In this document: piece by piece, positions 34,987-47,822 of the stretch
Layout: every line of letters begins with the position of its first letter
Position numbering within the stretch: position 1 is the first letter of the stretch
NCBI GenBank assembly: GCA_003996215.1
Contig: QJPP01007219.1
Span: 1,116,001 to 1,180,000, forward strand
DNA: 64,000 nucleotides
DNA from: Jaltomata sinuosa
Taxonomy: Eukaryota; Streptophyta; Magnoliopsida; Solanales; Solanaceae
Direction: 5' to 3'
Made by a program: the position numbers and the translations under genes
The notes under the pieces: generated by a model
What the model saw: the letters and a program-made list of their open reading frames with translations, nothing else
Database searches by the model: none
Told to the model about the DNA's origin: nothing

Positions 34987-35738
34987 ATGACGGGAGGCAA
35001 TAGCCTCAGAACGAGTTTTATTAAAAGATTACTCCTCCTCAGTTGAGAAACATACGAGGGTTTCTCCAAAAACCCTCCTATGTTGCTCCAGGACTTGGGA
35101 ACCATGGGGAGGAAAGACTATGGCTGAAGGGATGTGGAAAAGCAGATTCCAGGACAATCGTTCAGCCGGGAACGCCTTCACAGAGCTGGAAACACATCCT
35201 TGCAGCTGCTTGGCATCGAGGAAGGCTAGGTTTCACTTGAGTAGATAGACCTGTTTACATTAGTATTATTGTATAGTTGCAAAGGAGAATCCATGATTAG
35301 GCCTCCGGACGGGGAGTCTAGCGGATTTGGTATTGATTATGTGTGAACTAGGAATTGGTTGGTTGAAATTATGAGTTGCTAGTGTGAAATTGTTGGTTGT
35401 ACATGTTATTTGATATGGGAAAATGTTAGGATTTCAGGGACTGGGATGTCGGAAAGGTTTGGGGAACCGGAAAATGCTTTGGGTAACTAAATGGGTAATA
35501 AAAATGGGGAAATTCCTAGATGGAGTTTTGGGATATGAATAGAATAATATGAGTGGAGAAATCACCAAGGTTAAGGGGTGGTTTTCCCATGTTGTAACCA
35601 ACTCGGAAAGGTTCAGAATCAATGTGGTTATTAAGATATGTTAATAAAAGAAAAAATGGGATTTAGTCTTCGTACGGGTTAGAAATTGAGTTATGTACCC
35701 GGGAAAAAGGCTAGGTGGTGGTTATTGATTCCTGTATG

Positions 35739-35743
35739 CATTG
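35739..35743 (+). repeat. Target-site duplication CATTG, left copy
   Basis: CATTG precedes TGTCACG at 35744; the identical CATTG follows the other LTR end TTACA at 44818-44822. The undisturbed site is visible in the paralogous LTR near 50878-50884 (ATGCATTGTATATTTG). Confidence 0.95.
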
Positions 35744-36851
35744 TGTCACGATCCAACTACCGGGCCGTGCGGGCACCTACTCTAATCCACCTAGATAGGA
35801 AAACCCTTACCACCTGAACCAACAAGTAATGCAAAAAAGAAAATAAACCATTAAATAAGTCCCTTAATACATGAGGAATCCCTTTACAAATGTTTGGAAA
35901 ATCTTTATACAACAGCTTTCAAAAAATACACAACTTTTAAAACTTGCGGAATTTATTAACAATATAAACACCTTCCCTACAACCTAGTGTAAGCTTGTAC
36001 AAGAGCTTCTACAAGATGAGCTTATAACATAAAATGAACACAACTCCCACCATAGAAGGAAGTAGGAGCTGCTGGAAGATCACCGCAATACTGAACCTGT
36101 GAAACATCACCAACCCTGCAACCAAACTATACCCAAAAAGGTATAGCAAGAGTAGAATCAATACAAACACACGTACTGGTAGGCATCATCGGCTAATCCG
36201 AATTCACTCTTACCATCATATAAAAATCAAGATAAAATGCACAATGTAAATGCTCCACCCCTTTCAACATCACTTTTATCAATTCCCCCTTTCAGAACTG
36301 ACCTTCCTAACCTTTAGACTTACCAAGTCACCTTGACCCTTACCAATATCAATGTCCATGCTTGGACTACCATTTCCTTACCCAAGTCAACCGCCTTGAC
36401 TAGACATTCAGACTTAGACCGACTAGCTTCCAAAACCAAACCACCTATACCTGTGGTATTACTTACCAGTGTCCGGACCCTTCACGAACCTCTAGGACAA
36501 CTTTTCATCCTAGTTAGAACAACCAACAACTACAACCCCAGACTTTCAATCTTACTCCCAATTTACCAATCACATGAGATTCACCTAGCAACCATTGACA
36601 CATTCAATGACAACCACAGAGTTATATCTAAATCCCTTTCTCATCCCGAAACCCGGACCCTCCAAGGATCTTCTAACCACACATAAGTGTTCAATAGGCT
36701 ACCCGATCTACCCCAAGACCCATCCTTATGCTTATTAACCACAAATAATCCTTGACCACCATTAGTACACTTAATGACAACAAATTATGAACTTATAACC
36801 TCTTTTACATAGTCCAGACCCACCCGAATCCCCCTAACACATCTAGGTGTT

Positions 36852-37244
36852 AACATGACAACCCGGTCTACACCAAGACCAAACATGACAACCCGGTCTA
36901 CACCAAGACCAACTAATAATTAACATCATAACCTGGTCTACACCAAGACCAACTAATAACATGATATAACAATTGGGCCTACACCAAGACCGACTAATAA
37001 CATGATATAACAACCCAGCCTACACCAAGACCAACTAATAACATGATATAACAACCCGGCCTACACCAAGACCAACTAATAACATGATATAACAACCCAG
37101 CCTACACCAAGACCAAACTAATAACATGATATCACAACCCGACTTACACCAAGACCAAACTCATAACATGATATCACAGCTCGGCCTACACCAAGACCAA
37201 ACTCATGACATGATATAACAACTCGGCCTACACCAAGACTAAAA
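36852..37244. repeat. LTR minisatellite, 10 units of about 40 bp
   Basis: The unit has CCTACACCAAGACCAA followed by CTAATAACATGATATAACAA. I count ten CTACACCAAGAC-type cores; the partner LTR (42621-42981) has nine. The outer family's LTRs have a single related copy at about 45240-45300 and 51300-51360. Confidence 0.9.
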
Positions 37245-37350
37245 GCATAAAATAATATAACAATTTATAAACACAGCCCGATCCATTCATGGAACCAACA
37301 CCAATCAACACAATGCAACAATATTAATGAAATGATGCAGTAAAGTAAAC

Positions 37351-37500
37351 CCGTACCAGGCATGGTACCCGAGCCAACCATTAGTATTTTCCCATACCAG
37401 GCGTGGTACCCGAGCCAACCGGTAGTATTCCCGTACCAGGCGCGGTACCCAAGCCAACCATTTGTTATACCCATACCAGGCGTGGTAGCCAAGCCAACCG
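37351..37500. repeat. Four repeats of about 38 bp centred on GGTACC
   Basis: The unit is CCAGGCGTGGTACCCGAGCC followed by AACCNTTAGTATTTTCCCGTA. Four units each also occur at 43081-43230, 44999-45150 and 51061-51210 (inverted in the outer family), so the array predates the split of the two LTR lineages. The tandem units make the repetitive peptides seen in local ORFs. Confidence 0.9.
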
Positions 37501-38592
37501 AATGTCAATCAATCCACAATCACAACAATGAACAATCAACTTATAAACCAACAAGCAATACACATTTCAATTCACATACTATAATACAGGACTCTTAAAC
37601 ATTCCTAACAACCCCTAAGCAATGTATCTCATACAAACACTTGGATAAGATTACACAACATATATTCTTAACACTTCCCTAAGCAATGTATATCATACAA
37701 GCACTTAGATAAGAGTACACAACATATATTCCTAAAAATTCCCTAAGTAATGTATCTCATACAATCACTTAGATAAAAGTACACAACATACAACATTTAC
37801 AGGAACCGTTAACCATCACCTACCCCTCCCCGTGTGGATGACTTAGCCCAACCTTGGTCCGAGGATCAACCTGTTTCCCCTTACTAACATATAATGAATG
37901 ATTTCCTTTCTTAGCATAATTTAGCAACTATGTGATTCCCGAGACTTTACCTAACACCGAACACAGAGTGGGAACACCTCCCCTTAGCCTTAGTAAAACC
38001 AACAACTACATCTCATTCCATTTACATTCCCAAAACCTTATCTAGTAGTTTCCCATTTCCATTACCCATAGTTCCCAAGAATTCTCCCAGTTCCCCGAAC
38101 CTTCCCGACATTCCAGTCCCCAAGCATATCATTTTATTCTATCAAAATAATAAAATATACACGTTATATGTATCATAAAACCAACCCTTCAATCCATACA
38201 ATTACTAATTAACACATAACCAGTATTGAATCCGCCAGACTCTGTGCTCGAAGGCCTAATCATGGATTCTCCCTTTCATTCTACATAATAATAGGAAATA
38301 AAAATGGTCAATCTACACTTGGAAAAAAACCTAGCCTACCTGGATGTTTAGCAGTTGTTCAATGCCTTTTCTAGCTCCGCGAAGGCGTTCCCTGATGATT
38401 ATGCAGACTCGAATCTGTGGTTTCGCATCCCTTTCGCTGGAATCCATCCTCCCCGTGACTCCAAAGCCTTGGGGCGGCCTAGGAGGGTTTTTGGAATAGC
38501 TCTCATTTGTTTTTGGATCTGAAGGAAAGAGAATGAAATAAAAAACCCATTTTTTGGGTTTTCTAGTCCCGTCGCTCTGCGATACCGGTCTC

Positions 38593-38708
38593 TGCTCCGC
38601 TATAGCGGTACCGCCGTAGCGGAGTCAACTGCTATGGCGGAGGTTAACCGTCTTGAAGTCCGCTATAGCGGTAATTATTTTGCTATAGTGGAGGTCGTTG
38701 TGGCGGAG
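38593..38708. repeat. CCGCTATAGCGG word cluster in nested 3' LTR
   Basis: About six variants in 115 bases, including CCGCTATAGCGGTACCGCC and CCGCTATAGCGGTAATTA. On the minus strand the cluster is followed by an A/T block (TTTTTTATTTC at about 38535-38550). Confidence 0.7.
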
Positions 38709-40138
38709 TGGTAGCGCTTGTCACGGACAGAAACTCAGAAAATTCCTGAAAAGAGCCTTTTTTACAACACACCTTGAATCCCCGATGTTTCGGAATAACC
38801 CCTTCACGTCAACCTCGATTTCAGGAGCTCTTGTTACCCAAATTCGATTCCGAAAAGTCCCCCGAACTCCTCTATGTCTTAACTACACAGAAAACCAGCT
38901 CAAATAGAGACATCAAACCTAATTCTTACCTGGATTGCCCTGGACTATACCTCACTCCAATTCTAGCCAAGGCTAGCCTAGCCCAGAATTTTCAACTCTC
39001 AACCCAGAAGTATTCTAACTCAAACTTGGCACAAAAAGTTTACCTGTAACGACAAACCTGGTCGTTACAACAGATACCAATTTATATATCATTCATTCCC
39101 GAATGATCTCTAAGGTGGAAAGAGAAGAAGGATCCCGCCCTCTGAACCTCAACGCTCTATCATGACAGCGTAATTCTAGCTTTACGCAAACCACCAAATT
39201 TTTTGAATCCCTTGGTATACCCAATTCACCCAAAATTTAATTCACTTCCACTATGTCAAGGAATCCCTTCCTTCGAGCTACACAAGGCAACTAGATTACC
39301 CCTCCCTGAATGCCCAAGAAATCTATGGCCTCGCTGAAACACCAGAGCCAAAGAAACTCAACTAACAAATGGCACAGTTTTTCCCTACCAAGGGGACTAG
39401 ATCCCAACATGGCGATCCCTTTCCCACTATACCCGGAGTTCTACTAGCCCGAACTCCATTTCAAAAGCTTCCTACGGGGTACTATGCCCCTCACATATCA
39501 TCTTGTCACCTTACTCCTATCAACATTATGCCCTGAGACACCACGTATCTCTAAACCACGCAATAATGAGGATTTCATTGGGCTCATCCTACCTTGAGAT
39601 TTTCATCAATTCTCATCTTAGGGGGGAATTTCTACCCGGGCGCTTACACCATAACCAATGCTATGGCGAGAATACGCTCACCACTTAACGAGCAGTAACA
39701 CTGGGTATTATCATGGTCACAAGAGACACAATAATGCTAAGAAACCCATTTAAGAACCCCGCTCCTTCAATTGACCCTACCACTAAGGATCATCAACACT
39801 AAACCAGTCAATAATCACCTCATCACATAGCCTATGAGCAGTGTCCAATACTACTCGATCAATCGTGGGTCATTTTTCCAAACTCTACATAGATGACTAT
39901 TCCCACCAATGGTCAGTCATAGTTTTACCAATCCCCTGGGCTACCATATCTATCATTTCCTTTAGTCGCGCACGGATGCTAAGTATGCAGGCAAATCACC
40001 TTATATGCATGCTATATAAGTTCTATAGTCGATTTCCTTATTTCACATGGCAGCCCATAATGCAACCGTTGCCTTTAGATTCCCCGAGAATGAATGAAAA
40101 ATAGGGGGAAAATAGGGTGAGGCTTGTACCTCGCGCTC

Positions 40139-40210
40139 TTCTGCTATAGCGGTGGCTGCTCTGCTATAGCGGTTCCGCTATAGCGATAAACATACCTCTA
40201 CCGCGGTCCC
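40139..40210. repeat. Internal CTATAGCGG word cluster
   Basis: CTGCTATAGCGGTGGCTGCT and GGTTCCGCTATAGCGA variants lie inside the internal region, matching 47287-47395 inverted and 17915-17950. Confidence 0.65.
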
Positions 40211-41501
40211 GATGGTAACAGACCAGAAACTTGAAATTTTCAGTAAGTGTATCCTTTACCTTTCCCAGTTACCTTTGTTTAGTCCTGTAAATCCCGCCAT
40301 TATCGTAAACCACCCTTAAGACCATTCCTGGCATCAAACGCATCACGATTCAGCATAAAATACTATCAATTACAAAGCATTAACACTAGACAATTGTTCC
40401 CAACAATATCTTCCCGCCATTACACACTAACGACTCCCTTGTTCCCATGGTTCCCAACCAAGTCCCGACTGTCCTGCAACTGAAGCTTCCCTACAGTCAC
40501 AATTTCCAATCCCTTATCATCTTAACCAATAATAAGCCCTTTTTCAAAATGGAATACCACTTCTTAAATCGGAACATTTAACAACTTACCACAGCCTAAG
40601 GTACACAGAATTTTCAACTTAATGACCCTCTGCAGACTCAACATGCACGGCAGACACAATTTACACACATTTTAAACAAGTCACAAGAGAGTTGTACAAC
40701 ACAACATTTCAACTTCAAGTTACAACCAAATCAAGTCACAACCAAATCAAGTCACACGATTTACTCTCTATTCGTCCCATGGATTATCATTAGTCGATCA
40801 TCCATGTCTTACCATAACTCCCGCTATTAAGCAATAATATCCCTTGTCCCTGGTCCTTATTCACATACCAACCACTTGAAACCTGAGTTCCCACAAGTGT
40901 ATATATCCTTTGCCCTTATCATTTTTACCAACGAAAAGACCTTGCCCATCATTTAGCATACTATTTTCCACTTGAATTACAAAACAAGAATTCCTTCAAT
41001 CATTAATACATAACCAAGTTAAGACTCTTCATTAACTACAAATTTCAAGGCAACTCAGCAATTACACACCATAAAATTGCAGTCATTCAAATAATGCAAT
41101 ACATACAGTCACGAGTCTCAAGCTCTGACACTCAATAAAACCAGTTTCATCACCTTTCATTCTCTTCATAGATGAACGTTAGCCGATTCATCCATCTTTT
41201 ATATAGCCTGCCAGGCCAGATACCAATTGGAACCTTTCCGGTTCTAATTTTCCTTGCTTGTCTTACTGCAATCGAAGTCCAATGACATCCTTACTTTGTT
41301 GAGATACCAATTGGAATCGAGAGATAACAATTGGACTCAACCCATACAAGCAAGTGAAATAACCGCATGAAAAGGAATGAAAGAAGAGAGATGTTTCTAG
41401 AATGCTTCATAGCTTCCCTAGGATTAGATATGGATGTCTACACACCAATCCGCGGGACTCTATTCGACATTTGGCTCTTGTACTGGGAGACCAGTAACCT
41501 G

Positions 41502-41514
41502 GGCTCTGATACCA
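41502..41514 (-). other. tRNA-Met primer-binding site of nested element
   Basis: The plus strand GGCTCTGATACCA gives TGGTATCAGAGCC on the minus strand, two bases from the 5' LTR end at 41517. This is the canonical initiator-tRNA-Met PBS and fixes the element's orientation. Confidence 0.92.
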
Positions 41515-42620
41515 TTTATCACGATACAACTATCGGTCCGTGCGAGCACCTACTCTAATCCACCTAGATAGGAGAACCCTTACCACCCGAACCAACATGC
41601 AATGCGGAAAAAAAATAAAACATTAAATAAGTCCCTTAATACATGAGGAATCCCTTTACAAATGTTTGGAAAATCTTTATACAATATCTTTTAAAAATTA
41701 CACAACCTTTAAAACTTGCGAAATTTATTAACAATATAAACACCCTCCCCAGAACCTAGTCTAAGCCAGTACAAGAGCTTCTACAAGATGAGCTTATAAC
41801 ATAAAATGGACACAACTCCCACCATAGAAGGAAGTAGGAGCTGCTGGAAGATCACCGCAATCCTTAACCTGTGAAACATCACCAACCCTGCAACTAGACT
41901 ATACCCAAAAAGGTAGAGCAAGAGTAGAATCAGTATAAACAAATGTACTGGTAGGCATAATCGGCTGACCAGAATTCACTCTTATCATCATATAAAAATT
42001 AAGACAAAATGCACAATGTAAATGCTCCACCCCTTTTAATATCACTTTTATCAATTCCCCCTTTCAGAATCGACCTTCCTAACCTTTAGACTTACCAAGT
42101 CACCTTGACCCTTACCAATATCAATGTCCATGCCTGGACTACCATTTCCTTAGCCAAGTCAACCGCCTTGACTAGACATTAAGACTTAGACTGACTAACT
42201 GCCCAACCAAACCACCTATACCCGTGGTATTACTTATGAGTGTCCGGACCCTTCACGGACCTCTAGGATAACTTTTCATTCTGGTTATAACAACCAACAA
42301 CTACAACCCCAGACTTTCAATCTTACTCCTAATTTACCAATCACATGAGATTCACCTAGCAACCATTGACACGTTCAATGACAACAACAGAGTTATATCT
42401 ATATCTCTTTCTCATCCCAAAACCCGGCCCTCTAAGGATCCTTTAACCACACCTAAGTGTTCAACAAGCTACTCGATCTACCCCAAGACCCATCCTTATG
42501 CTTATTAACCAGAAATAATCCTTGACCATCATTAGTACACTTAATAACAACAAATTGTGAACTTATAAACTCTTTTATATAGTCCAGACCCACCCGGATC
42601 CCCCTAACATATCTAGTTGT

Positions 42621-42981
42621 TAACATGACAACCCAGTCTACACCAAGACCAGTTAATAATTAACATCATAACCCGGTCTACACCAAGACCAACTAATAAC
42701 ATGATATAACAATCCGGCCTACACCAAGACCAACTAATAACATGATATAACAATCCGGCCTACACTAAGACCAACTAATAAAATGATATAACAACCCAGC
42801 CTACACCAAGACCAACTAATAACATGATATAAAAACCCGGCCTACACCAAGACCAAACTAATAACATGATATCACAACCTGGCCTACACCAAGACCAAAC
42901 TCATAACATGATATCACAACCCGGCCTACACCAGACCAAACTCATGACATGATATAACAACTCGGCCTACACCAAGACCAA
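42621..42981. repeat. LTR minisatellite, 9 units
   Basis: Same unit as 36852-37244; nine cores counted, one written TACACTAAGAC and one TACACCAGACC. Confidence 0.9.
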
Positions 42982-43080
42982 AAGCTTAATATAATATAAC
43001 AATTTATAAACATTGCCCGGTCCACTCATAGAACCAACACAATGCAACAATATCAATGAAATGATGCAGTAAAGTAAATC

Positions 43081-43230
43081 CATACCAAGCGTGGTACCCG
43101 AGTCAATCGTTAGTATTTTCCCGTACTAAGCATGGTACCCGAGCCAACCGTTAGTATTTTCGTACCAGGCGTGGTACCCGAGCCAACCATTTGTTATACT
43201 CGTACCAGGCGTGGTACCCGAGCCAACCAA
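43081..43230. repeat. Four GGTACC-centred repeats
   Basis: Same array as 37351-37500 in the partner LTR, four units. Confidence 0.85.
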
Positions 43231-44306
43231 ATGTCAATCAAACCACAGTCACAACAATGAACAATCAACCTGTAAACCAATAAGCAACACACAGTTCAAT
43301 TCACAGACTGTAATACAGGACTCTTAGAAATTCCTAATAACCCTTAAGCAATGTATCTCATACAAACACTTAGATAAGAGTACACAACATATATTATTAA
43401 CACTTCCCTAAGCAATGTATCTCATACAAAAACTTAGATAAGAGTACACAACATACATTCCTAACAATTCCCTAAGCAATGTATCTCATACAACCATTTA
43501 GATAAGAGTACACAACATACAACATCTACAGGAATCATTAACCATCACCTACCCCTCCCCGGGTGGATGACTTAGCCCAACCTTGGTCCGAGGATCAACC
43601 TGTTTCCCCTTACTGACATATAATGAACGATTTCCTTTCTTAGCATAATTTAGCAACTACGTGATTCTCGAGACTTTACCCAACATCGAACATAGAATGG
43701 GAACATCTCCCCTTAGCCTTAGTACAACCAACAACTACATCTCATGCCATTTACATTCCCAAAACCTTATCTAGTAGTTTCCCATTTCCATTACCCGTAG
43801 TTCCCAAGCATTCTCCCAGTTCCCCGAACCTTCCTGACATTCCAGTCCCTAAGCCTATTATTTTATTTTATCAAAATAATAAAATATCCACGTTATATGT
43901 ATCATAAAACCAACCCTTCAATCCATACAATTCCTAATTCACACATAACTAGTATTGAATCCACCAGACTCTGTGACCGAAGGCCTAATCATGGATTCTC
44001 CCTTTCATTCTACACAATAATAGGAAATAAAAATGGTCAATTTACTTTTAGGAAGAAACCTAGCCTACCTGGATGCCGAGCAGCTGTTCAATGCCCTTTC
44101 TGGCTCCGTGAAGGCATTCCCTGATGATTCTGCAGGCCCAAATCTGTGGTTTCGCATCCCTTTCACTGGAGTCCCTCCTCCCCATGGCTCCCAAGCCTTA
44201 AAGCATCCTAGGAGGGTTTTTGGAATAGATCTTGTTTGTTTTTTGGGCTGAAGGGAAGAGATGAAATAAAAAAAACTATTTTCTGGTTTTTCTGGTTGCG
44301 TCGCTC

Positions 44307-44458
44307 TGCTATAGAGGTCCCTGATCCGCTATAGTGGTACCATCATAGCAGAGTCAACCACTATGGCAGAGGTTGACCGTCTTGAATTCCGCTATAGCGG
44401 TAATTATTCCGCTATAGCGATAATTATTCCGCTATAATGGAGGTCGTTGTGGTGGAGT
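44307..44458. repeat. CCGCTATAGCGG word cluster in nested 5' LTR
   Basis: Variants include CCGCTATAGTGG, TTCCGCTATAGCGGTAATTA and TTCCGCTATAGCGATAATTA. There is one extra TAATTATTCCGCTATA unit relative to 38593-38708. Confidence 0.7.
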
Positions 44459-44817
44459 GGTAGCACTCATCACGAATAGAAACTTGGAAAATTTCGGAAA
44501 AGATCCCTTTTTACAACACACCTTGAATCCTCGACGTTCCAGAATAACCCCTTCACATCAACCTCGATTTTGGGAGCTCTTATTATCCGAATTCAATTCT
44601 GAAAAGTCCCCCGGTCTCCTCTATGTCTTAGCTACATATAAAACTAGATCAAATCAAGATATCAAACCCAATCCTTACCCGGATTGCCTATACTATACCT
44701 CGCTCCAATTCCGGTCGAGGCTAGCCTAGCCCAGAATTTTTAACTCTCAACCCGGAAGTATTCTAACTTGAACTTGGCATGAAAAGTTTACTCGTAATGA
44801 CGAACCTAGTCATTACA

Positions 44818-46395
44818 CATTGTATGTTTGTGTGATCATGTCTAAGTATTTGTATGGTTTACATAAATTAGGGAATGATTTTAGGAATGTCCAAAAGTCC
44901 TGTTTTCCAGTCTTGTGAAATGAACTAAGTGTTATTGCTTCTTGGTTTACAAGTGTTAAGTGTTCATTGTTTGTGATTGTGGATTTATGTGACATTCGGT
45001 TGGCTCTGGTACCACGCTTGGTATGGGAAATACTAACGGTTGGCTTAGGTACCATGCCTAGTATAGGATATACTAACGGTTGGCTCGGGTACCACGCCTT
45101 GTATGGGATAACACTAATGGTTGGCTCTGGTACCATACCTGGTACGGGTTTACTTTATTGTATTGTTGCATCTTTATTAATGGTTCCCTGAGTGGACCAG
45201 GTTGTGTTTCTAAATTATGGTTGTGTATTTTTTGCCCTTGAGAGGCCGGGTTATTATATTGCATTATGAGTTGGTCTTGGTGTAAACTGGGTTCTAAATC
45301 TGACACTTAGGTGCTATCTAGGGGGATCCAGGGTGGGTCCGAGATATATAATGGGGTATAATGATTGTTTGTTGTGGATTGTTGATCATGGTTGTGAATT
45401 GGTTTACATGTGGGTGATAAACTAGGGGAATGACTGGGAGTTTGACATTGTGTGACTAGCGGGTGATATCCTGGGAAGAATTGTCTAGGGATCCGGGAGG
45501 GGTCCGGGTACTTGTGGGTAATGCCCTAGGTGTAGTGGGCCTGGAATGATAGGGACTGGATCATTTCTGGATGCATAGTCATGGGGGTTGACTAGGGTAA
45601 TGATGAGGCAGTTAGGGTTGGATTTAGAGGTTGGGCTAAGGTGAGTGTTACTTGGGAAGTCTAAGGTTAGTGTAACTTGGGAAGTCTAAGGTTAGTGTGA
45701 CTTGGGAAGTCTAAGGTTAGTGTGACTTGGGAAGTCTAAGGTTAGTATGACTTGGGAAGTCTAAGCTTAGCGTGACCTGAAAGACGTGAGAGGGAGGGAG
45801 TTGGCAGTGGAAGGAATGGAAGGGGTTGAGGTAAGGGGTATGAGTAGACGATCGGCTGAGATTGAGTCCAGTAAGGGTAAACGATGAAGGAGAGAGCTAT
45901 ATTGTTTACTTTCATGTTTTCACTATTTTCCTACATGATGGTTCGTGTGGATTCGGGTCGACCGATGATGCCTACCAGTATGTATGGTTGTACTGACTCT
46001 ACTCTTGCTATACCCTTTTAGGTATAGTCTGGTTATAGGTATGGTGATGTTTCATAGTTACATGACGATGGTGATCTGCAGCAACTTCTGTCCTTAGATT
46101 CCATGATGGAAGTTGTGTCTCATTTACATTTCTCTATATAAATCCTATTATAGCTCTTGTACCTATTTAGACTAGGTCATAGGGAGGGTGTTTTAAAGTT
46201 GTTAAACGTTTTCATTGCTTTCATCAATAAGGAGTTATTCATGAATAAAAGAATTGTAAGTTTTTTATGTATTAAATGATGGTTTGTGGTTTCACTTGAG
46301 TTTTCCACGGTTTCCTATTAGACGGGTGGTAAGAGTTCGTCTATCTAGGTGCATAGAGTAGGTGCTCGCACAGCCCGGTAGGTTGGGTCGTGATA
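44818..46395 (+). mobile_element. 5' LTR of outer element, second part
   Basis: It resumes with the duplicated CATTG and continues to GGGTCGTGATA at 46395, followed by the PBS. It contains GGTACC repeats (44999-45150) and five 25-bp repeats (45646-45770). No gene. Confidence 0.9.
45646..45770. repeat. Five 25-bp tandem repeats in outer 5' LTR
   Basis: The unit TGTGACTTGGGAAGTCTAAG plus GTTAG occurs five times exactly in register. The 3' LTR has four units at 51707-51806. The nested family has one related copy near 36312-36345. Confidence 0.95.
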
Positions 46396-46397
46396 GA

Positions 46398-46410
46398 TGG
46401 TATCAGATCC
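46398..46410 (+). other. tRNA-Met primer-binding site of outer element
   Basis: TGGTATCAGATCC, then TAGG, starts two bases after the LTR end. There is one change (G to T) from TGGTATCAGAGCC. Confidence 0.88.
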
Positions 46411-47286
46411 TAGGTTACCGTTCTCCCAGTACAAGAGCAAAATGTTGAATAGAGTCCTACAAATTGGTATGTTGATGTCCACATTAAATCTTTGGGAAGC
46501 TATGAATCATTCTAGGAAATATCTCCCTTCTTTCATTCCTTCGTGCGGCTGTCACTTGCTTGTATGGGTTAAGCCCAATTGGTATTTCTCGATCCCAATT
46601 GGTATCTCAACGAAGTAAAGGGGGTCATTGTACTCTGGTTGCGATAAGATAAGCAAGAGAGGTTGGAACCAGGAAGGTTCCAATTGGTATCTGGACTGAG
46701 AGACTGTGGTAAAACATGGATAACCGGCTAATGGTCATCCATGAATACGAATAGAAGGTTAATTTATGTGGCTTAATTTTTGCTGTGACCTGAAGTGAAA
46801 ACGTGATGTATTGCAGTATTTGTAGGACCTACTTGAATTATGTGTACTTGGTTACCTTGGTGTGAATGTTGAGTCTGCAGAAGGTCATAAGTTGAAAGTA
46901 GTGTGTCCTTGGGTCTGTGCATAACTGTTAATTGTATTAACTGAAATTGTATCACATCTTGAAAAGTACTTATCATTGGTAAAGATGATAAGGGGATGAA
47001 AATTGTGACTGTAGGGAAACTTCAGTTTCAGGATGGTCGGAACTTGGTTGGGAACCATGGGAATAAGAGAGTTATTCGTGCATAATAGCAGGAAGGTATT
47101 GTTGGGAACAATTGTCCTTGTAAATATTTTGTGATTGATTCTGAGTTTTGATATATACATTACCAGGAATGGTTTTGGGGGTAGTCTAAGACCATGGCGG
47201 GATCGACAAGATTCGACAATGATAACCAGGAAGGGGGAGGGATGCATTTGCTAGAAATTTCAAATTTCTGGGTTGTCACCGATGGG

Positions 47287-47395
47287 ATTGCCATAGCAGA
47301 ACTGTACCATTACGGCGATCCTGCTATAGCAGAAGTTTTATTGCTACAGCGGTACCGCTATGGCGGAGTGGTAACCGCTATAGCAGAAGGGTGTG
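47287..47395. repeat. CTATAGCGG word cluster, internal
   Basis: GCCATAGCAGAAC, CCTGCTATAGCAGAAG, GGTACCGCTATGGCGG and AACCGCTATAGCAGA occur in about 110 bases, the counterpart of 40139-40210. Confidence 0.6.
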
Positions 47396-47822
47396 AGGTA
47401 GAAACCTCACCCTGTTTTCCCCTATTTTTCACTCATTCCCGGGATGAATTAAAAGCAGGAAATTAAGCTACAAATTTTTAGGTAAAACAAGGAATCAACG
47501 ATTTAACTATCATAGTCTACATACAAGGGAAATTGTCTAAAACAAGAATCCATGTGCGATAATAAAAAGGGAAAAAGGAAAGGGAAATATTGTCTAACAC
47601 AAGCCCTAAACGGGGTGAATCCCAAAAAGCAGTAAAATCGTATGATAAAGTGGGGGAAATACTAAGCCTCATCATCGCTCAGGAAGGGAAACTCCTTCCT
47701 TTCCTCGAGCTCTAGGGTGGGAAGCTCTTGGCTTGGGGTAACACAAGAGAACATGACCTTGACAGTCTTCCACATTCGGGCAAACATACGGTCCCGAGAG
47801 CACCTTTTCTTCTTCTCCTTAT

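Larger units (their letters stand above)
34779..35743 (+). mobile_element. 5' LTR of outer element, first part
   Basis: It starts TGTAACTACCGAATCC and corresponds to the 3' LTR start TGCAATGACCGGATCC at 49899. It contains GCTATAGCGG words (34918-34986) and a frame MRNIRGFLQKPSY (35043-35240) that recurs in the other LTR. The LTR continues at 44818. Confidence 0.9.
35744..39069 (-). mobile_element. 3' LTR of nested element
   Basis: On the plus strand it runs from TGTCACGATCC to GGTCGTTACA, 3326 bp. It holds a 10-unit minisatellite (36852-37244), four GGTACC-centred repeats (37351-37500) and a CCGCTATAGCGG cluster (38593-38708). ORFs such as 36333-36686 and 38698-39049 have no domain and are not conserved as frames in the partner LTR. 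Confidence 0.9.
39070..41516 (-). mobile_element. Non-coding internal region of nested element
   Basis: No coding frame is supported over 2.4 kb. Near 39841-40500 it matches the fragment at 17641-18250. Parts match the outer element's internal region inverted (the AATTGGTATCTC and GGTTCCAATTGG blocks at 41220-41340 against 46560-46700). It has CTATAGCGG words at 40139-40210. It does not contain the plant-transposon-protein ORF that the outer element carries. Confidence 0.75.
35744..44817 (-). mobile_element. Complete non-autonomous LTR element nested in the outer LTR
   Basis: It is minus-oriented with two LTRs of about 3.3 kb (35744-39069 as 3' LTR, 41517-44817 as 5' LTR), PBS at 41502-41514 and an internal region of only about 2.45 kb. 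Total length is 9074 bp with a perfect CATTG duplication. There is no protein-coding capacity. The LTRs are related to the outer element's, but about 0.8 kb longer, partly because of a minisatellite. This is a large-retrotransposon-derivative design: transposition must depend on proteins made elsewhere. Confidence 0.92.
41517..44817 (-). mobile_element. 5' LTR of nested element
   Basis: 3301 bp, TATCACGATAC to GTCATTACA on the plus strand (the terminal TG has become TA). It matches 35744-39069 throughout, with nine minisatellite units instead of ten. ORFs in it are not supported. Confidence 0.9.
46396..47661 (+). mobile_element. Non-coding internal region of outer element, 5' part
   Basis: Related (inverted) to 40090-41516 of the nested element. 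It contains repeated AATTGGTATYTC blocks at 46575-46700 and a CTATAGCGG cluster at 47287-47395. ORFs such as 46885-47247 and 47194-47466 show no domain. After about 47500 the sequence has no counterpart in the nested element and leads into the antisense ORF. Confidence 0.7.

Noticed and set aside
36333..36686. 117-aa plus-strand ORF in the nested 3' LTR
   Set aside because: The partner LTR at 42110-42460 has the same DNA but breaks the frame; no recognisable domain.
36852..37244. Regularly spaced repeats that look like a CRISPR array
   Set aside because: The spacing sequence is itself repeated, units drift gradually, no cas genes exist, and the array lies in a plant LTR with a partner array in the other LTR. 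It is a minisatellite.
37265..37508. ORFs with repeated NGWLGYHAWYG peptides
   Set aside because: They are translations of the GGTACC-centred tandem repeats; the same peptides appear in several frames and strands at 45000 and 51100.
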